From: an uncultured Bacteroidales bacterium | GTDB taxonomy: Bacteria > Bacteroidota > Bacteroidia > Bacteroidales > Bacteroidaceae | Assembly (NCBI GenBank): GCA_902772585.1 | Contig: CACYBB010000002.1 | Span: 62,001 to 126,000 of the forward strand | Direction: 5' to 3' | DNA: 64,000 bases | In this document: positions 49,199 to 57,744 of the stretch, piece by piece | Layout: the number at the start of each line of letters is the position of its first letter | How positions within the stretch are numbered: position 1 is the first letter of the stretch | The notes under the pieces: model-generated | Told to the model about the DNA's origin: nothing | Seen by the model: only the letters and a program-made list of their open reading frames with translations | The model's database searches: none | Made by a program: the position numbers and the translations under genes

Positions 49199-51220
49199 AT
49201 GACCGACAACAAGACAACACGTATGCAGCAGCTCGTCAACGAGTTGAATCAGGCTTCTGAGGCCTATTACAACGGACGAGCAGAGCAGATGACTGACTAC
49301 GAGTGGGATGCGAAGTTCGACGAACTGCGCAGACTGGAACAGGAGACAGGCACTACCCTGCCCGACTCTCCCACCCAGAAAGTGTCGGAGGACAGCATCA
49401 GTGGTCAGAAGGAGGAACATGAGTTTGCAGCCCTCTCACTGGCTAAGACCAAGCAGTCTGCCGACCTCGTCAAATGGGCCGAGGAGCGTCCCATCTGGAT
49501 ATCGTGGAAACTCGATGGTCTGACGCTTGTCGTCACCTATGACGATGGCAAACTCACCAAGGTGGTCACCCGTGGCAACGGACATATCGGTACCAACATC
49601 ACCCATCTGGTTAAGGCCATCAGTGGTATTCCCCAAACCATTCAGCATGCTGGCCATACGGTCATTCGTGGCGAGGCCGTCATCTCTTACGATGACTTCG
49701 ACCGTTTCCTCATAGAGAGTGGCGAGGACTATGCCAATCCGCGCAATCTGGCTTCTGGTTCGCTGACGCTGAAAGATGTCGATGAGGTAAAGGCACGCCA
49801 CATCCAGTGGATTCCGTTCACCTTGGTATATACCGAAGAGGATATCGTCTCTTGGGGCGACCGTATGGCATGGCTCGACCAGCAAGGCTTTAAGACTGTA
49901 GAGCGCCAGTTGGTAGAAGACCCATCGCTTACCACTGTGGAAGCCTGTTTGGCAGGCTTCACCCAAAAGGTTGTTTCCAAGCAGAATCCCTTTCCTGTCG
50001 ATGGTCTCGTCGTCTGTTACGATGACACAGCCTATGCCCAGACAGGCTCTGTCACAGGCCACCATGCCACCCGTGCTGGTCTGGCCTTCAAGTGGCAGGA
50101 CGAATCGGCAGCAACCGTGTTGAAGGACATCGAGTGGTCGTGTGCTGCCAGCACCATCTCGCCAGTAGCCATCTTCGAACCCGTTGAACTGGAGGGCACT
50201 ACCGTCAAGCGTGCCTCGCTGTGTAATATCAGCGAGTGCGAACGTCTGGGCATTGGTGGCCCTGGCACCCAGCTCAGCGTCATCAAGGCCAACAAGATTA
50301 TCCCTAAGGTCATTGCCGTTACCCAGTCTGCTGGTTCGTTCATTGTACCTGACCAGTGTCCCATCTGCCACGCACCCACAGAGATTGTCGTCAGCGAGGC
50401 CAGCGGCACCAAGACGCTTCATTGCACCAACCTCGACTGCCCTGCCAAGCAGTTGCGCAAGTTTGCACGCTTCGTCAGCAAGGAAGGTATGAATATCGAT
50501 GGCATCTCTGAACAGACGCTCTCCAAGTTCATCAACCTTGGGTGGGTATCGGAATATGCCGACATCTACGAACTTCGCAGCCACATTCTCGACCTGTCAC
50601 GCATGGAAGGCTTTGGTGAGAAATCAGCCAGCAACATCATGCGCTCCATCGATAAGAGCCGTGAGGTACAGGCTCATCGACTGCTCTATGCCCTCAACAT
50701 ACCACTCTGTGGCCTTGACGTCTGCAAGCGCCTGCTTAGCGCCTATACGCTGGACGACCTGGTCACAATGGCGGTCAGCGGTTCGACCGCTGACAGTCCC
50801 CAGTTGGACCTCTTCGCCCCTCAGACAGAGCCTCAGGATGTTTTCGCCCATATTGATGGCATTGGTCCTGAGAAGTCGGCGCAGTTTGTCCGTTGGTTCC
50901 GCGACGAACGCGACCTCGCCCGCTATCGTCGTCTCATCGAGAAGTTGACCATCACAACTCCCGACGTATCTCCGTCGGGCGACCGTTGTCAGGGTCTTAC
51001 CTTTGTCATCACAGGCGATGTCCACCACTACAAGAACCGCAACGAGCTCAAGGCCTATATCGAGTCACAGGGTGGCAAGGTAGCCTCAGCGGTCAGTGGC
51101 AGTACGTCTTATCTCATCAACAACGACGTCACTTCCACCAGCGGTAAGAACAAGAAAGCCAAGGAATTAGGCATACCCATTATCAGTGAAGAAGAATTCA
51201 TAACAAAATATCAACAATGA
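49199..51220 (+). CDS. ligA: NAD-dependent DNA ligase, divergent
   Basis: Seals nicks using NAD. The 673-residue protein has the domain order of LigA: Ia (residues 1-60, Y..GRAEQMTDYEWD), adenylation domain with nucleophile Lys104 in SWKLDG, OB fold (GTTVKRASLCN), four-Cys zinc finger (CPIC near 387, CTNLDCPAK), HhH, and a C-terminal BRCT. Motifs are atypical: RGNGHIGTNITH instead of RGDG..GEDVT, and ANPRNLASGSL. A 24-base hairpin repeat (50957-50980) codes for TPDVSPSG in the linker before BRCT. Whether it is the only ligase cannot be told from the window. Its stop overlaps metY as ATGA. Confidence 0.92.
   Translation: MTDNKTTRMQQLVNELNQASEAYYNGRAEQMTDYEWDAKFDELRRLEQETGTTLPDSPTQKVSEDSISGQKEEHEFAALSLAKTKQSADLVKWAEERPIWISWKLDGLTLVVTYDDGKLTKVVTRGNGHIGTNITHLVKAISGIPQTIQHAGHTVIRGEAVISYDDFDRFLIESGEDYANPRNLASGSLTLKDVDEVKARHIQWIPFTLVYTEEDIVSWGDRMAWLDQQGFKTVERQLVEDPSLTTVEACLAGFTQKVVSKQNPFPVDGLVVCYDDTAYAQTGSVTGHHATRAGLAFKWQDESAATVLKDIEWSCAASTISPVAIFEPVELEGTTVKRASLCNISECERLGIGGPGTQLSVIKANKIIPKVIAVTQSAGSFIVPDQCPICHAPTEIVVSEASGTKTLHCTNLDCPAKQLRKFARFVSKEGMNIDGISEQTLSKFINLGWVSEYADIYELRSHILDLSRMEGFGEKSASNIMRSIDKSREVQAHRLLYALNIPLCGLDVCKRLLSAYTLDDLVTMAVSGSTADSPQLDLFAPQTEPQDVFAHIDGIGPEKSAQFVRWFRDERDLARYRRLIEKLTITTPDVSPSGDRCQGLTFVITGDVHHYKNRNELKAYIESQGGKVASAVSGSTSYLINNDVTSTSGKNKKAKELGIPIISEEEFITKYQQ
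50957..50980 (+). repeat. 24-base in-frame hairpin repeat in ligA
   Basis: CCCGACG (50960-50966) and CGTCGGG (50973-50979) pair around six bases. It matches 47506-47529 at 22 of 24 positions and is read in the same frame as TPDVSPSG, between the HhH and BRCT domains. Confidence 0.85.
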
Positions 51221-52500
51221 CACAGAAATTCAAACCCGCCACACTCTGCGTACAAGCAGGCTGGCAACCCAAGAATGGTGAATCGCGCGTACTCCCTATC
51301 GTCCAGAGCACCACGTTCAAGTATGACAATACAGAGGAGATGGCCGACCTCTTCGACCTGAAGAAGGATGGCTACTTCTACACCCGTCTGGCTAACCCCA
51401 CCAACGACGCTGTGGCTCAGAAGATTGCAGCCCTCGAAGGTGGTGTCGGTGCCGTACTGACCTCTTCTGGTCAGGCAGCCAATTTCTATGCCATCTTCAA
51501 CATCTGCGAGGCTGGCGACCATATCGTTACCAGCAACGAGATCTATGGTGGCACCTACAACCTCTTTGGTGTTACGCTGAAGAAACTCGGCATCGAGTGC
51601 ACCTTCATCTCTCAGGAAGCCAGCGAGGAAGAAATCGACAAGGCGTTCCGTCCCAATACCAAGGCCCTGTTTGGTGAGACCATCTCCAACCCTGGCTGTC
51701 AAATTCTCGACATCGAGAAGTTTGCACGCATCGCCCATAAGCATGGTGTGCCCCTGATTGTCGACAACACCTTCCCCACACCTATCAACTGCCGTCCATT
51801 CGAGTGGGGCGCAGACATCGTCACCCACTCTACCACCAAGTATATGGATGGTCATGCCACACAGGTAGGTGGTTGTGTCGTGGATAGCGGCAACTTCGAC
51901 TGGGATGCCCATGCTGACAAGTTCCCTGGTCTCACCACTCCCGACGAGTCCTACCACGGACTGACCTATACCAAGAAGTTTGGTAAGATGGCCTACATGA
52001 CCAAACTCGTCGCCCAGCTTATGCGCGACCTGGGCAGCATCCCGTCACCCCACAACGCCTTCCTTCTGAACCTCGGACTGGAGACACTCCACCTGCGCAT
52101 GCCCCAGCACTGCAATAACGCTCAGCGCATCGCAGAGTTCCTCGAGAGCGACGAGCGCGTGGCATGGGTACACTATAGTGGACTGCCCTCTGACAAGAAC
52201 TACACGCTAGCTCAGAAGTACCTGCCCAATGGCTCTTGTGGTGTCATCGCCTTCGGACTGAAGGGCGATCGTCAGACCGCCATCCAGTTCATGGACTCAC
52301 TGAAGATGATTGCCATCGTCACCCACGTGGCCGATGCACGTACCTGCGTGCTCCACCCCGCTTCTCACACCCATCGTCAGCTTTCTGACGAGCAGTTGCG
52401 CGAAGCAGGTGTTGCTCCTGACCTCATCCGCCTCAGTGTAGGTATTGAGGATTGCGACGACATCCTCGCAGACATTCGTCAAGCCCTGGACAAAAATTAA
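51217..52500 (+). CDS. metY: O-acetylhomoserine sulfhydrylase (aminocarboxypropyltransferase)
   Basis: PLP enzyme of 427 residues that makes homocysteine from O-acetylhomoserine and sulfide. Landmarks are GYFYTRLANPTNDA near residue 48, LTSSGQAANF near 82, LIVDNTFPTP near 180, and the PLP lysine in HSTTKYMDGHA near 208. The carboxy end has THVADARTCVLHPASHTHRQL. It overlaps ligA as ATGA, an odd functional pairing. It converges with eptA so closely that the two stop codons share bases (TTAA at 52497-52500). Confidence 0.95.
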   Translation: MTQKFKPATLCVQAGWQPKNGESRVLPIVQSTTFKYDNTEEMADLFDLKKDGYFYTRLANPTNDAVAQKIAALEGGVGAVLTSSGQAANFYAIFNICEAGDHIVTSNEIYGGTYNLFGVTLKKLGIECTFISQEASEEEIDKAFRPNTKALFGETISNPGCQILDIEKFARIAHKHGVPLIVDNTFPTPINCRPFEWGADIVTHSTTKYMDGHATQVGGCVVDSGNFDWDAHADKFPGLTTPDESYHGLTYTKKFGKMAYMTKLVAQLMRDLGSIPSPHNAFLLNLGLETLHLRMPQHCNNAQRIAEFLESDERVAWVHYSGLPSDKNYTLAQKYLPNGSCGVIAFGLKGDRQTAIQFMDSLKMIAIVTHVADARTCVLHPASHTHRQLSDEQLREAGVAPDLIRLSVGIEDCDDILADIRQALDKN

Positions 52501-54044
52501 TTTGTCCAGCGGCTAAAGATGTCGTAGTCGCTGTTATAGGCTGGCGACTCTATCGACAGCAGGTTGAGCACAGAATGGAAAATATAATGTTGCTCAAGCA
52601 CTGCTGGCAGTTTCTTTGCTGACTTATAGCGTCTGAAACCATCAGACGTCCATACCAGGAATGGTATCTCATACTGCACCTTGGGAGCCAGTTTCATGGG
52701 CAGACCATGCATAAACAGCCCATTCTCGCCAAGAGATTCCCCATGGTCGGAAATGAATATCATGGCACTACGCCAATCCGTCATCGAGCGCAGGGTGTTG
52801 ATAAGACTATCCAAGAGGAAATCAGTATAACGAATGGTGTTGTCGTAGGCATTCACCAGCAATCCGATATTCTTCTCACCCTCCTCTACACTCTTCACCA
52901 CAGGCTTATAGACCTCAAACTCCTGAGGATACTTGTCTGCATATTTCGGACCGTGACTGGTGCTGGTATGCAAGATGATGAGCACCTTGTCGCGCTTGCT
53001 CGCCTCGATGCGCTCACGCAGTCCTGCAAAGAGGATACCATCGTAGCGTTTATCCACGTCAGGGTACTGCTCCGCCAATTCCGTATCAATGAGGTATTCA
53101 TCAATATGGATAGGCGGTTCTCCCCAGTTGGAGGTACGCCACGCCACGTCAACACCAGTCCTAAAGGCATAGTTTGGCAATAGCTCATACAGGTCGTCGC
53201 TGTTCTGGGGTTCCAGAATGGCCTTACTGCCAGCCGTAGTATAGGTGGCGCAGGACGTAGCCTCATACACTCTCAGGCTGTCCTGCTTGGAGAGCAGCGG
53301 ATTCGTTTCACGCTTGTAGCCATAGAGTTGGAAGTTGGCCTTACGTGCCGACTCGCCAATGACGAGCACCACGACAGCCTTCTCCTTATCGCCAATCTTT
53401 CCGTCGGGCAGTTTTATCTCCTCCGCTTGTTCATCATGCTGGAAACTGATGACGCGACAGGTATTCACCACGTACGACCAGGGCTGCAGCAGTCCACCCA
53501 GTTCCGTATCATGCTGACTAATCCACAGTGTCTGGTTGAGGTTCAGCGCTATTGTAAAAAGAACTATGAAAAATGCTGTGCCACAGAAAATGCCCATATC
53601 CTTCGCCTTACCCCTGACTACTGGCTGCAACAAGCAGTACAAAGCCGGCAGTACGCCACAACCCGCAATGAACAACCACAATCCCCAACTAAAGAAGCCC
53701 GAAGCCTCGGAGTAGCGCGTATTGAATACATTTTCGATCGTTGTCGCATCAATCATCACGCTATAGGTCGTGATGAAATAGACAGCCGTCGCATTGATAA
53801 TCGCAAGGATAGCCAGCAGGATGCGCCCCACCATCTTCATCAGCCATATTGCGAGATAGGCCATGATGAAGTTGAGTGCCAACATGATGACTCCTGTCGA
53901 TGTCAGCAGGAGCAATTTCTCAATCACCCCCCCATTCGTATTCTGAGCGACATAATGAAAGAAAGGAATGTTGTACAGCAACAACGTCCCTATGCTCACG
54001 ATACATGAGAAGGTTAAAAGCGATATCTTTGGCATCTGTTTCAT
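52497..54044 (-). CDS. eptA: Phosphoethanolamine-lipid A transferase, EptA-like
   Basis: Inner-membrane enzyme of 515 residues that transfers phosphoethanolamine to lipid A, lowering its charge and usually sensitivity to cationic peptides. Five membrane helices cover residues about 8-185. The periplasmic alkaline-phosphatase-like domain has VVLVIGESARKANFQLYGY, the nucleophile region SCATYTT (Thr267 by alignment to the family), SDHGESLGENGLFMHG, and a terminal DIFSRW. The start is ATG 54044, only four bases after the -7 box; upstream codons lie in the promoter. In Bacteroidetes the homologous class modifies 4'-dephosphorylated lipid A. Confidence 0.9.
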   Translation of the reverse strand: MKQMPKISLLTFSCIVSIGTLLLYNIPFFHYVAQNTNGGVIEKLLLLTSTGVIMLALNFIMAYLAIWLMKMVGRILLAILAIINATAVYFITTYSVMIDATTIENVFNTRYSEASGFFSWGLWLFIAGCGVLPALYCLLQPVVRGKAKDMGIFCGTAFFIVLFTIALNLNQTLWISQHDTELGGLLQPWSYVVNTCRVISFQHDEQAEEIKLPDGKIGDKEKAVVVLVIGESARKANFQLYGYKRETNPLLSKQDSLRVYEATSCATYTTAGSKAILEPQNSDDLYELLPNYAFRTGVDVAWRTSNWGEPPIHIDEYLIDTELAEQYPDVDKRYDGILFAGLRERIEASKRDKVLIILHTSTSHGPKYADKYPQEFEVYKPVVKSVEEGEKNIGLLVNAYDNTIRYTDFLLDSLINTLRSMTDWRSAMIFISDHGESLGENGLFMHGLPMKLAPKVQYEIPFLVWTSDGFRRYKSAKKLPAVLEQHYIFHSVLNLLSIESPAYNSDYDIFSRWTN

Positions 54045-54048
54045 GCTG

Positions 54049-54078
54049 CAAAGATAATCTTTTTTTCTCATTTCCAAA
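54049..54078 (-). promoter_or_regulatory. eptA promoter
   Basis: TTTG (54078-54075) and TATCTTTG (54056-54049) are 18 bases apart on the minus strand. Four bases (CAGC) separate the -7 box from the ATG, which predicts a leaderless or nearly leaderless mRNA. Confidence 0.65.
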
Positions 54079-54114
54079 ACTTATCAAGGAAAAAACATGA
54101 AAATATAGAAAAAG

Positions 54115-54148
54115 AAAAAGTCGCTAAGCTAAGCTTAGTGACTTTTTT
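54115..54148 (-). terminator. Terminator of tRNA-Gln
   Basis: AAAAAGTCGCTAAGC and GCTTAGTGACTTTTTT form a long stem with a three-base loop directly downstream of the minus-strand tRNA, with A/T-rich flanks able to serve either strand. Confidence 0.82.
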
Positions 54149-54149
54149 G

Positions 54150-54220
54150 TTGGGGTACCCGGACTCGAACCAGGAAAGGCAGGACCAGAATCTGCAGTGT
54201 TACCATTACACCATACCCCA
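54150..54220 (-). tRNA. tRNA-Gln (anticodon CTG)
   Basis: On the minus strand a 71-nt cloverleaf: acceptor TGGGGTA with TACCCCA, short D arm GTG/CAC, anticodon arm GCAGA/CCTGC with loop TTCTGGT (anticodon CTG; one A-C mismatch at the base of the loop), and T arm CCTGG...CCGGG with TTCGAGT. The discriminator is A, and CCA is not encoded. The TGGGGTA start is typical of glutamine tRNAs. Confidence 0.94.
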
Positions 54221-54235
54221 AAATTGTGGGTGACA

Positions 54236-54315
54236 AAGTCAGTGCAAATCGAGTGCAGAGAGCTTGCTCTTTGCCGAGATGCAGCCTGACTTCGCAGAGC
54301 ATTTTCTCGAAATGC
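54236..54315 (-). ncRNA. Structured 5' leader RNA upstream of tRNA-Gln
   Basis: Read on the minus strand: a hairpin (GCATTT/AAATGC, 54315-54299) and then the 57-nt core (54292-54236). In the core, P1 pairs AAGTCAG with CTGACTT, P2 pairs ATC with GAT, and P3 has GCA/TGC and AGAG/CTCT around the same CAAG loop as the tRNA-Lys leader. It aligns to 30434-30490 without gaps, 42 of 57 identical. The sequence after the core (TGTCACCC) is also shared. The mature tRNA begins 15 bases downstream. Confidence 0.8.
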
Positions 54316-54319
54316 GCTG

Positions 54320-54350
54320 CAAAGGTACTGCTTTTTTCGAAACTGACAAA
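54320..54350 (-). promoter_or_regulatory. tRNA-Gln promoter
   Basis: TTTG (54350-54347) and TACCTTTG (54327-54320) are 19 bases apart on the minus strand. About 100 bases of leader separate the -7 box from the mature tRNA, as for tRNA-Lys. Confidence 0.78.
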
Positions 54351-54408
54351 AAAAAATGGCACTTTTTTATTAAAAAGCGCAAAAAAAGTGTTTTTCCATG
54401 TATTTTTC

Positions 54409-54439
54409 TTTGTGTTGCGCTGGTTATTTTGTAACTTTG
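54409..54439 (+). promoter_or_regulatory. rsfS-ftsH-cdsA promoter
   Basis: TTTG (54409-54412) and TAACTTTG (54432-54439) are 19 bases apart. The rsfS ATG is 22 bases downstream. Confidence 0.72.
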
Positions 54440-54461
54440 CCCTTCAATAAATCATTTTTTA

Positions 54462-54821
54462 ATGGAACAAACAGAACAACTAGTAGAAACAATTGTAAAA
54501 GGAATACAAGAGAAGAAAGGTCAGGGCATCGTAACTGCCAACCTGAAAGGTATTGATGGCGCGATATGCAGCTATTTCGTGATATGCCAGGGAAACTCAC
54601 CATCGCAGGTGGAGGCCATCACTGAATCAGTGGGCGAGATGGCTCGCGTGCAGTTGGGCGAGAAGCCTTCGATGGTAGCCGGTTTGGATAACGCCCAATG
54701 GGTGGCGATGGACTATGGCGACGTGATGGTACACATCTTTGTCCCCGATACGCGCAGCTATTACGACCTGGAGCACCTTTGGGAGGATGCCGGTCTGACA
54801 CACATAGAAGATATTGACTAA
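54462..54821 (+). CDS. rsfS: Ribosome silencing factor RsfS
   Basis: Binds uL14 on the large subunit and blocks subunit joining during starvation. The 119-residue protein shows IVTANLKGIDGAICSYFVICQGNSPSQVEAI and the conserved WVAMDYGDVMVHIF near residue 86, followed by YYDLEHLWEDA. It is the first gene of rsfS-ftsH-cdsA; its TAA shares its last A with the ftsH ATG. Confidence 0.95.
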   Translation: MEQTEQLVETIVKGIQEKKGQGIVTANLKGIDGAICSYFVICQGNSPSQVEAITESVGEMARVQLGEKPSMVAGLDNAQWVAMDYGDVMVHIFVPDTRSYYDLEHLWEDAGLTHIEDID

Positions 54822-56866
54822 TGGAACAACAGAATAACAACAAACCACAACAGCAAATGCCTAGGTTCAATATGAATTGGATCTATGGCATCGTCATTTT
54901 ATCATTGATAGTGCTCTACTTCACGCAAGGGCAGACCAAGTCGAGCATCAACACGCAGGTGTCGTACTCTGACTTCAAGGTGATGGTTGACAAAGGCTAC
55001 GCCAAGGAGATTGTCGTGAACAAATACCAGAACACGCTGGAGATGTATGTGAAGCCCGAGCACATCCGCGACGTCTTCCATCAGGGTGTGCAGCAGACAG
55101 GTGCCAACCCCAGCGTGTCTGTAGCCATCGGCAGTGTTGACCAGGTGGAGCAGTTCATCAACAACGCCCGTGAGGAAAAGAAGTTCAGCGGAAAATTCTC
55201 GTATGACAACAGCAAGGAGAACGACTTCTTCTCGTCGCTATTCATGAATATCCTCTTCTTCGGTGGTATCATCCTCGTATGGATGTTCATCATGCGTCGC
55301 ATGGGTGGCGGTTCAACGATGGGTGGTGCCGGCATCTTCAACGTAGGAAAGTCGAAAGCGCAGATGTATGAGAAGGGTGGCGAACTCGGCATCACCTTCA
55401 AGGACGTAGCCGGACAGGCTGGTGCCAAGCAGGAGATGCAGGAAATCGTGGACTTCCTAAAGAATCCACAGAAATATACCGACCTGGGTGGTAAGATTCC
55501 CAAGGGAGCCCTGCTGGTAGGCCCTCCAGGAACGGGTAAGACGCTGCTGGCCAAGGCTGTGGCTGGCGAGGCTGGCGTACCCTTCTTCTCGATGTCGGGT
55601 TCGGACTTCGTAGAGATGTTCGTAGGTGTGGGTGCCTCTCGCGTGCGCGACCTTTTTGAAAAAGCCAAGACGAAGGCTCCCTGCATCATCTTCATCGACG
55701 AGATTGATGCCGTAGGCCGTGCCCGTTCGAAGAACCCCGCCATGGGTGGTAACGACGAGCGTGAGAACACGCTGAACGCCCTGCTGACAGAGATGGACGG
55801 CTTTGGCACCAATAGCGGTATCATCACGCTGGCAGCCACGAACCGTGCCGACATGCTGGACTCAGCACTGATGCGTGCTGGTCGTTTTGATCGTCAGATA
55901 CATGTTGACCTGCCCGACCTCAACGAGCGCAAGGAGGTCTTCAACGTACACCTGAAGCCCCTGAAGTTGGACAAGAGTCTGGACATTGACTTCCTGGCCC
56001 GTCAGACACCAGGTTTCTCGGGTGCCGATATCGCCAACGTTTGTAACGAGGCTGCCCTGATAGCCGCTCGCCACAACAGAGAGGCTGTAGGCAAGCAGGA
56101 CTTCCTGGATGCCGTGGACCGCATCATTGGTGGTCTGGAGAAGAAGACCAAGGTGATGACGGAGGCTGAGAAGAAATCGATTGCTATCCATGAGGCTGGT
56201 CACGCCACCATCTCGTGGTTCACAGAGTTTGCCAACCCACTGGTCAAGGTAAGCATCGTACCTCGTGGCCGTGCCTTAGGAGCAGCGTGGTATCTGCCTG
56301 AGGAGCGCGTGCTGCAGACCAAGGAGGCTATGCTCGATGAGATGTGTTCACTGCTGGGCGGACGTGCTGCTGAGGAACTCTTCATCGGCAGCATCTCGAC
56401 GGGTGCCATGAACGACCTGGAGCGTACCACGAAGCAGGCCTACGGTATGGTGGCCTTTGCCGGTATGAGCGAGAAACTTCCTAACCTGTGCTACTATAAC
56501 AACCAGGAGTACCAGTTCCAGCGTCCTTATTCGGAGACCACTGCCAAGGTGATGGACGACGAAGTGCTGAAGATGGTCAACGAACAGTACGAGCGTGCCA
56601 AGCAGATACTGACAGAGCACAAGGAAGGTCACGCCCAACTGGCTCAGTTGCTGGTGGACCGCGAGGTCATCTTTGCTGATGACGTGGAGAAAATCTTCGG
56701 CAAGCGTCCTTGGCAGAGCCGTTCTGAGGAGTTGCTCGAGGCCCAGATGCGTGCTGATGCGGAGCGCATGGCTGAGGAGCGCGGCAAGCAACTGGAACTG
56801 GAGGCCAAGGAGAAGGAAGGAAATAAGGACGTTCCAGAAACTCCAGAAACCAACGACACCAAATAA
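54821..56866 (+). CDS. ftsH: ATP-dependent zinc metalloprotease FtsH
   Basis: Membrane-bound AAA+ protease of 681 residues for quality control of membrane proteins. Two transmembrane helices (residues about 18-36 and 139-160) flank a periplasmic domain. The AAA module has Walker A GPPGTGKT near 234, Walker [13 protein letters not shown], the second region of homology [21 protein letters not shown], and the zinc site HEAGH at 457-461. The tail is charged. It is translationally coupled to rsfS, and cdsA follows after 8 bases. Confidence 0.98.
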   Translation: MEQQNNNKPQQQMPRFNMNWIYGIVILSLIVLYFTQGQTKSSINTQVSYSDFKVMVDKGYAKEIVVNKYQNTLEMYVKPEHIRDVFHQGVQQTGANPSVSVAIGSVDQVEQFINNAREEKKFSGKFSYDNSKENDFFSSLFMNILFFGGIILVWMFIMRRMGGGSTMGGAGIFNVGKSKAQMYEKGGELGITFKDVAGQAGAKQEMQEIVDFLKNPQKYTDLGGKIPKGALLVGPPGTGKTLLAKAVAGEAGVPFFSMSGSDFVEMFVGVGASRVRDLFEKAKTKAPCIIFIDEIDAVGRARSKNPAMGGNDERENTLNALLTEMDGFGTNSGIITLAATNRADMLDSALMRAGRFDRQIHVDLPDLNERKEVFNVHLKPLKLDKSLDIDFLARQTPGFSGADIANVCNEAALIAARHNREAVGKQDFLDAVDRIIGGLEKKTKVMTEAEKKSIAIHEAGHATISWFTEFANPLVKVSIVPRGRALGAAWYLPEERVLQTKEAMLDEMCSLLGGRAAEELFIGSISTGAMNDLERTTKQAYGMVAFAGMSEKLPNLCYYNNQEYQFQRPYSETTAKVMDDEVLKMVNEQYERAKQILTEHKEGHAQLAQLLVDREVIFADDVEKIFGKRPWQSRSEELLEAQMRADAERMAEERGKQLELEAKEKEGNKDVPETPETNDTK

Positions 56867-56874
56867 CTAAAGAT

Positions 56875-57726
56875 ATGAAGAACTTTATTATCCGTACCAT
56901 CACAGGCATCATCTTTGTTGCCGCCATTGTCAGCTGTTTCCTCCGTCCAGAGGCTATGGTGCTGCTGTTTAGCATCATTACGGGTCTGACAGTATGGGAA
57001 TTTACTGGTCTCGTCAACGAGCGCGAGGATGTTAATGTCAACCGCTTCATATCAACGGTTGCGGGTGTCTATTTCTTCTACGCCATGACCTACTACTGCA
57101 GCGACATGTATGCAGGCATCGCCAAGAGCGTGGTGTTCATCCCCTATCTGGTGACCATCGTCTATCTGCTGGTGGCTGAACTCTACCTGAAACAGAAAGA
57201 CCCCATCCAGGACTGGGCCTACACCATGCTGGCACAGATGTATATCGCCCTACCCTTCTCGCTCATCAACGTGCTGGCGTTCAATGCCACCAGCGAGGGT
57301 TTCGTGGCTTTCAACACCCTGCTGCCACTGAGCATTTTCATCTTCCTGTGGGTCAACGACTCAGGAGCCTATTGTGTGGGCTCACTGCTGGGTCGCCACA
57401 AACTGTTCCCACGCATCTCTCCAGGTAAGTCGTGGGAGGGAAGCATCGGTGGTGCCGTCTTTGTGCTGGCAGCTGCCTATGCCATCAGTTACTTCCTGGA
57501 CACGGACCAGATGCTCGCCATGCCCGTATGGCTGGGACTGGGACTGGTCGTAGTCATCTTCGGTACCTGGGGCGACCTGGTAGAGAGTCTCTTCAAGCGC
57601 ACGCTGGGCATCAAGGACAGTGGTAACATTCTGCCTGGACACGGAGGTATGCTGGACCGCTTTGACTCATCGCTGCTGGCCATCCCCGCAGCAGTCATCT
57701 ATCTCTACACCATATCACTTTTCTAA
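56875..57726 (+). CDS. cdsA: Phosphatidate cytidylyltransferase
   Basis: Makes CDP-diacylglycerol from phosphatidate and CTP at the inner membrane, feeding pssA. The 283-residue protein has about eight hydrophobic helices and the CdsA signatures WVNDSGAYCVGSLLGRHKLFPRISPGKSWEGSIGG (residues about 159-194) and GDLVESLFKRTLGIKDSGNILPGHGGMLDRFDS near 235. It is third in rsfS-ftsH-cdsA; a GH5 gene follows 18 bases later on the same strand. Confidence 0.96.
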   Translation: MKNFIIRTITGIIFVAAIVSCFLRPEAMVLLFSIITGLTVWEFTGLVNEREDVNVNRFISTVAGVYFFYAMTYYCSDMYAGIAKSVVFIPYLVTIVYLLVAELYLKQKDPIQDWAYTMLAQMYIALPFSLINVLAFNATSEGFVAFNTLLPLSIFIFLWVNDSGAYCVGSLLGRHKLFPRISPGKSWEGSIGGAVFVLAAAYAISYFLDTDQMLAMPVWLGLGLVVVIFGTWGDLVESLFKRTLGIKDSGNILPGHGGMLDRFDSSLLAIPAAVIYLYTISLF

Positions 57727-57744
57727 CCACAAAAACAATAGACA

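Noticed and set aside
52497-52500. Sequencing artefact joining metY and eptA
   Set aside because: Both proteins have normal carboxy ends, and interlocked stop codons (TTAA) between convergent genes are a simple compact arrangement.
53393-53413. A third copy of the 24-base hairpin repeat in eptA
   Set aside because: Only one arm (CCGTCGGGC) is present and it encodes LPDG in a normal linker, so chance similarity is sufficient.
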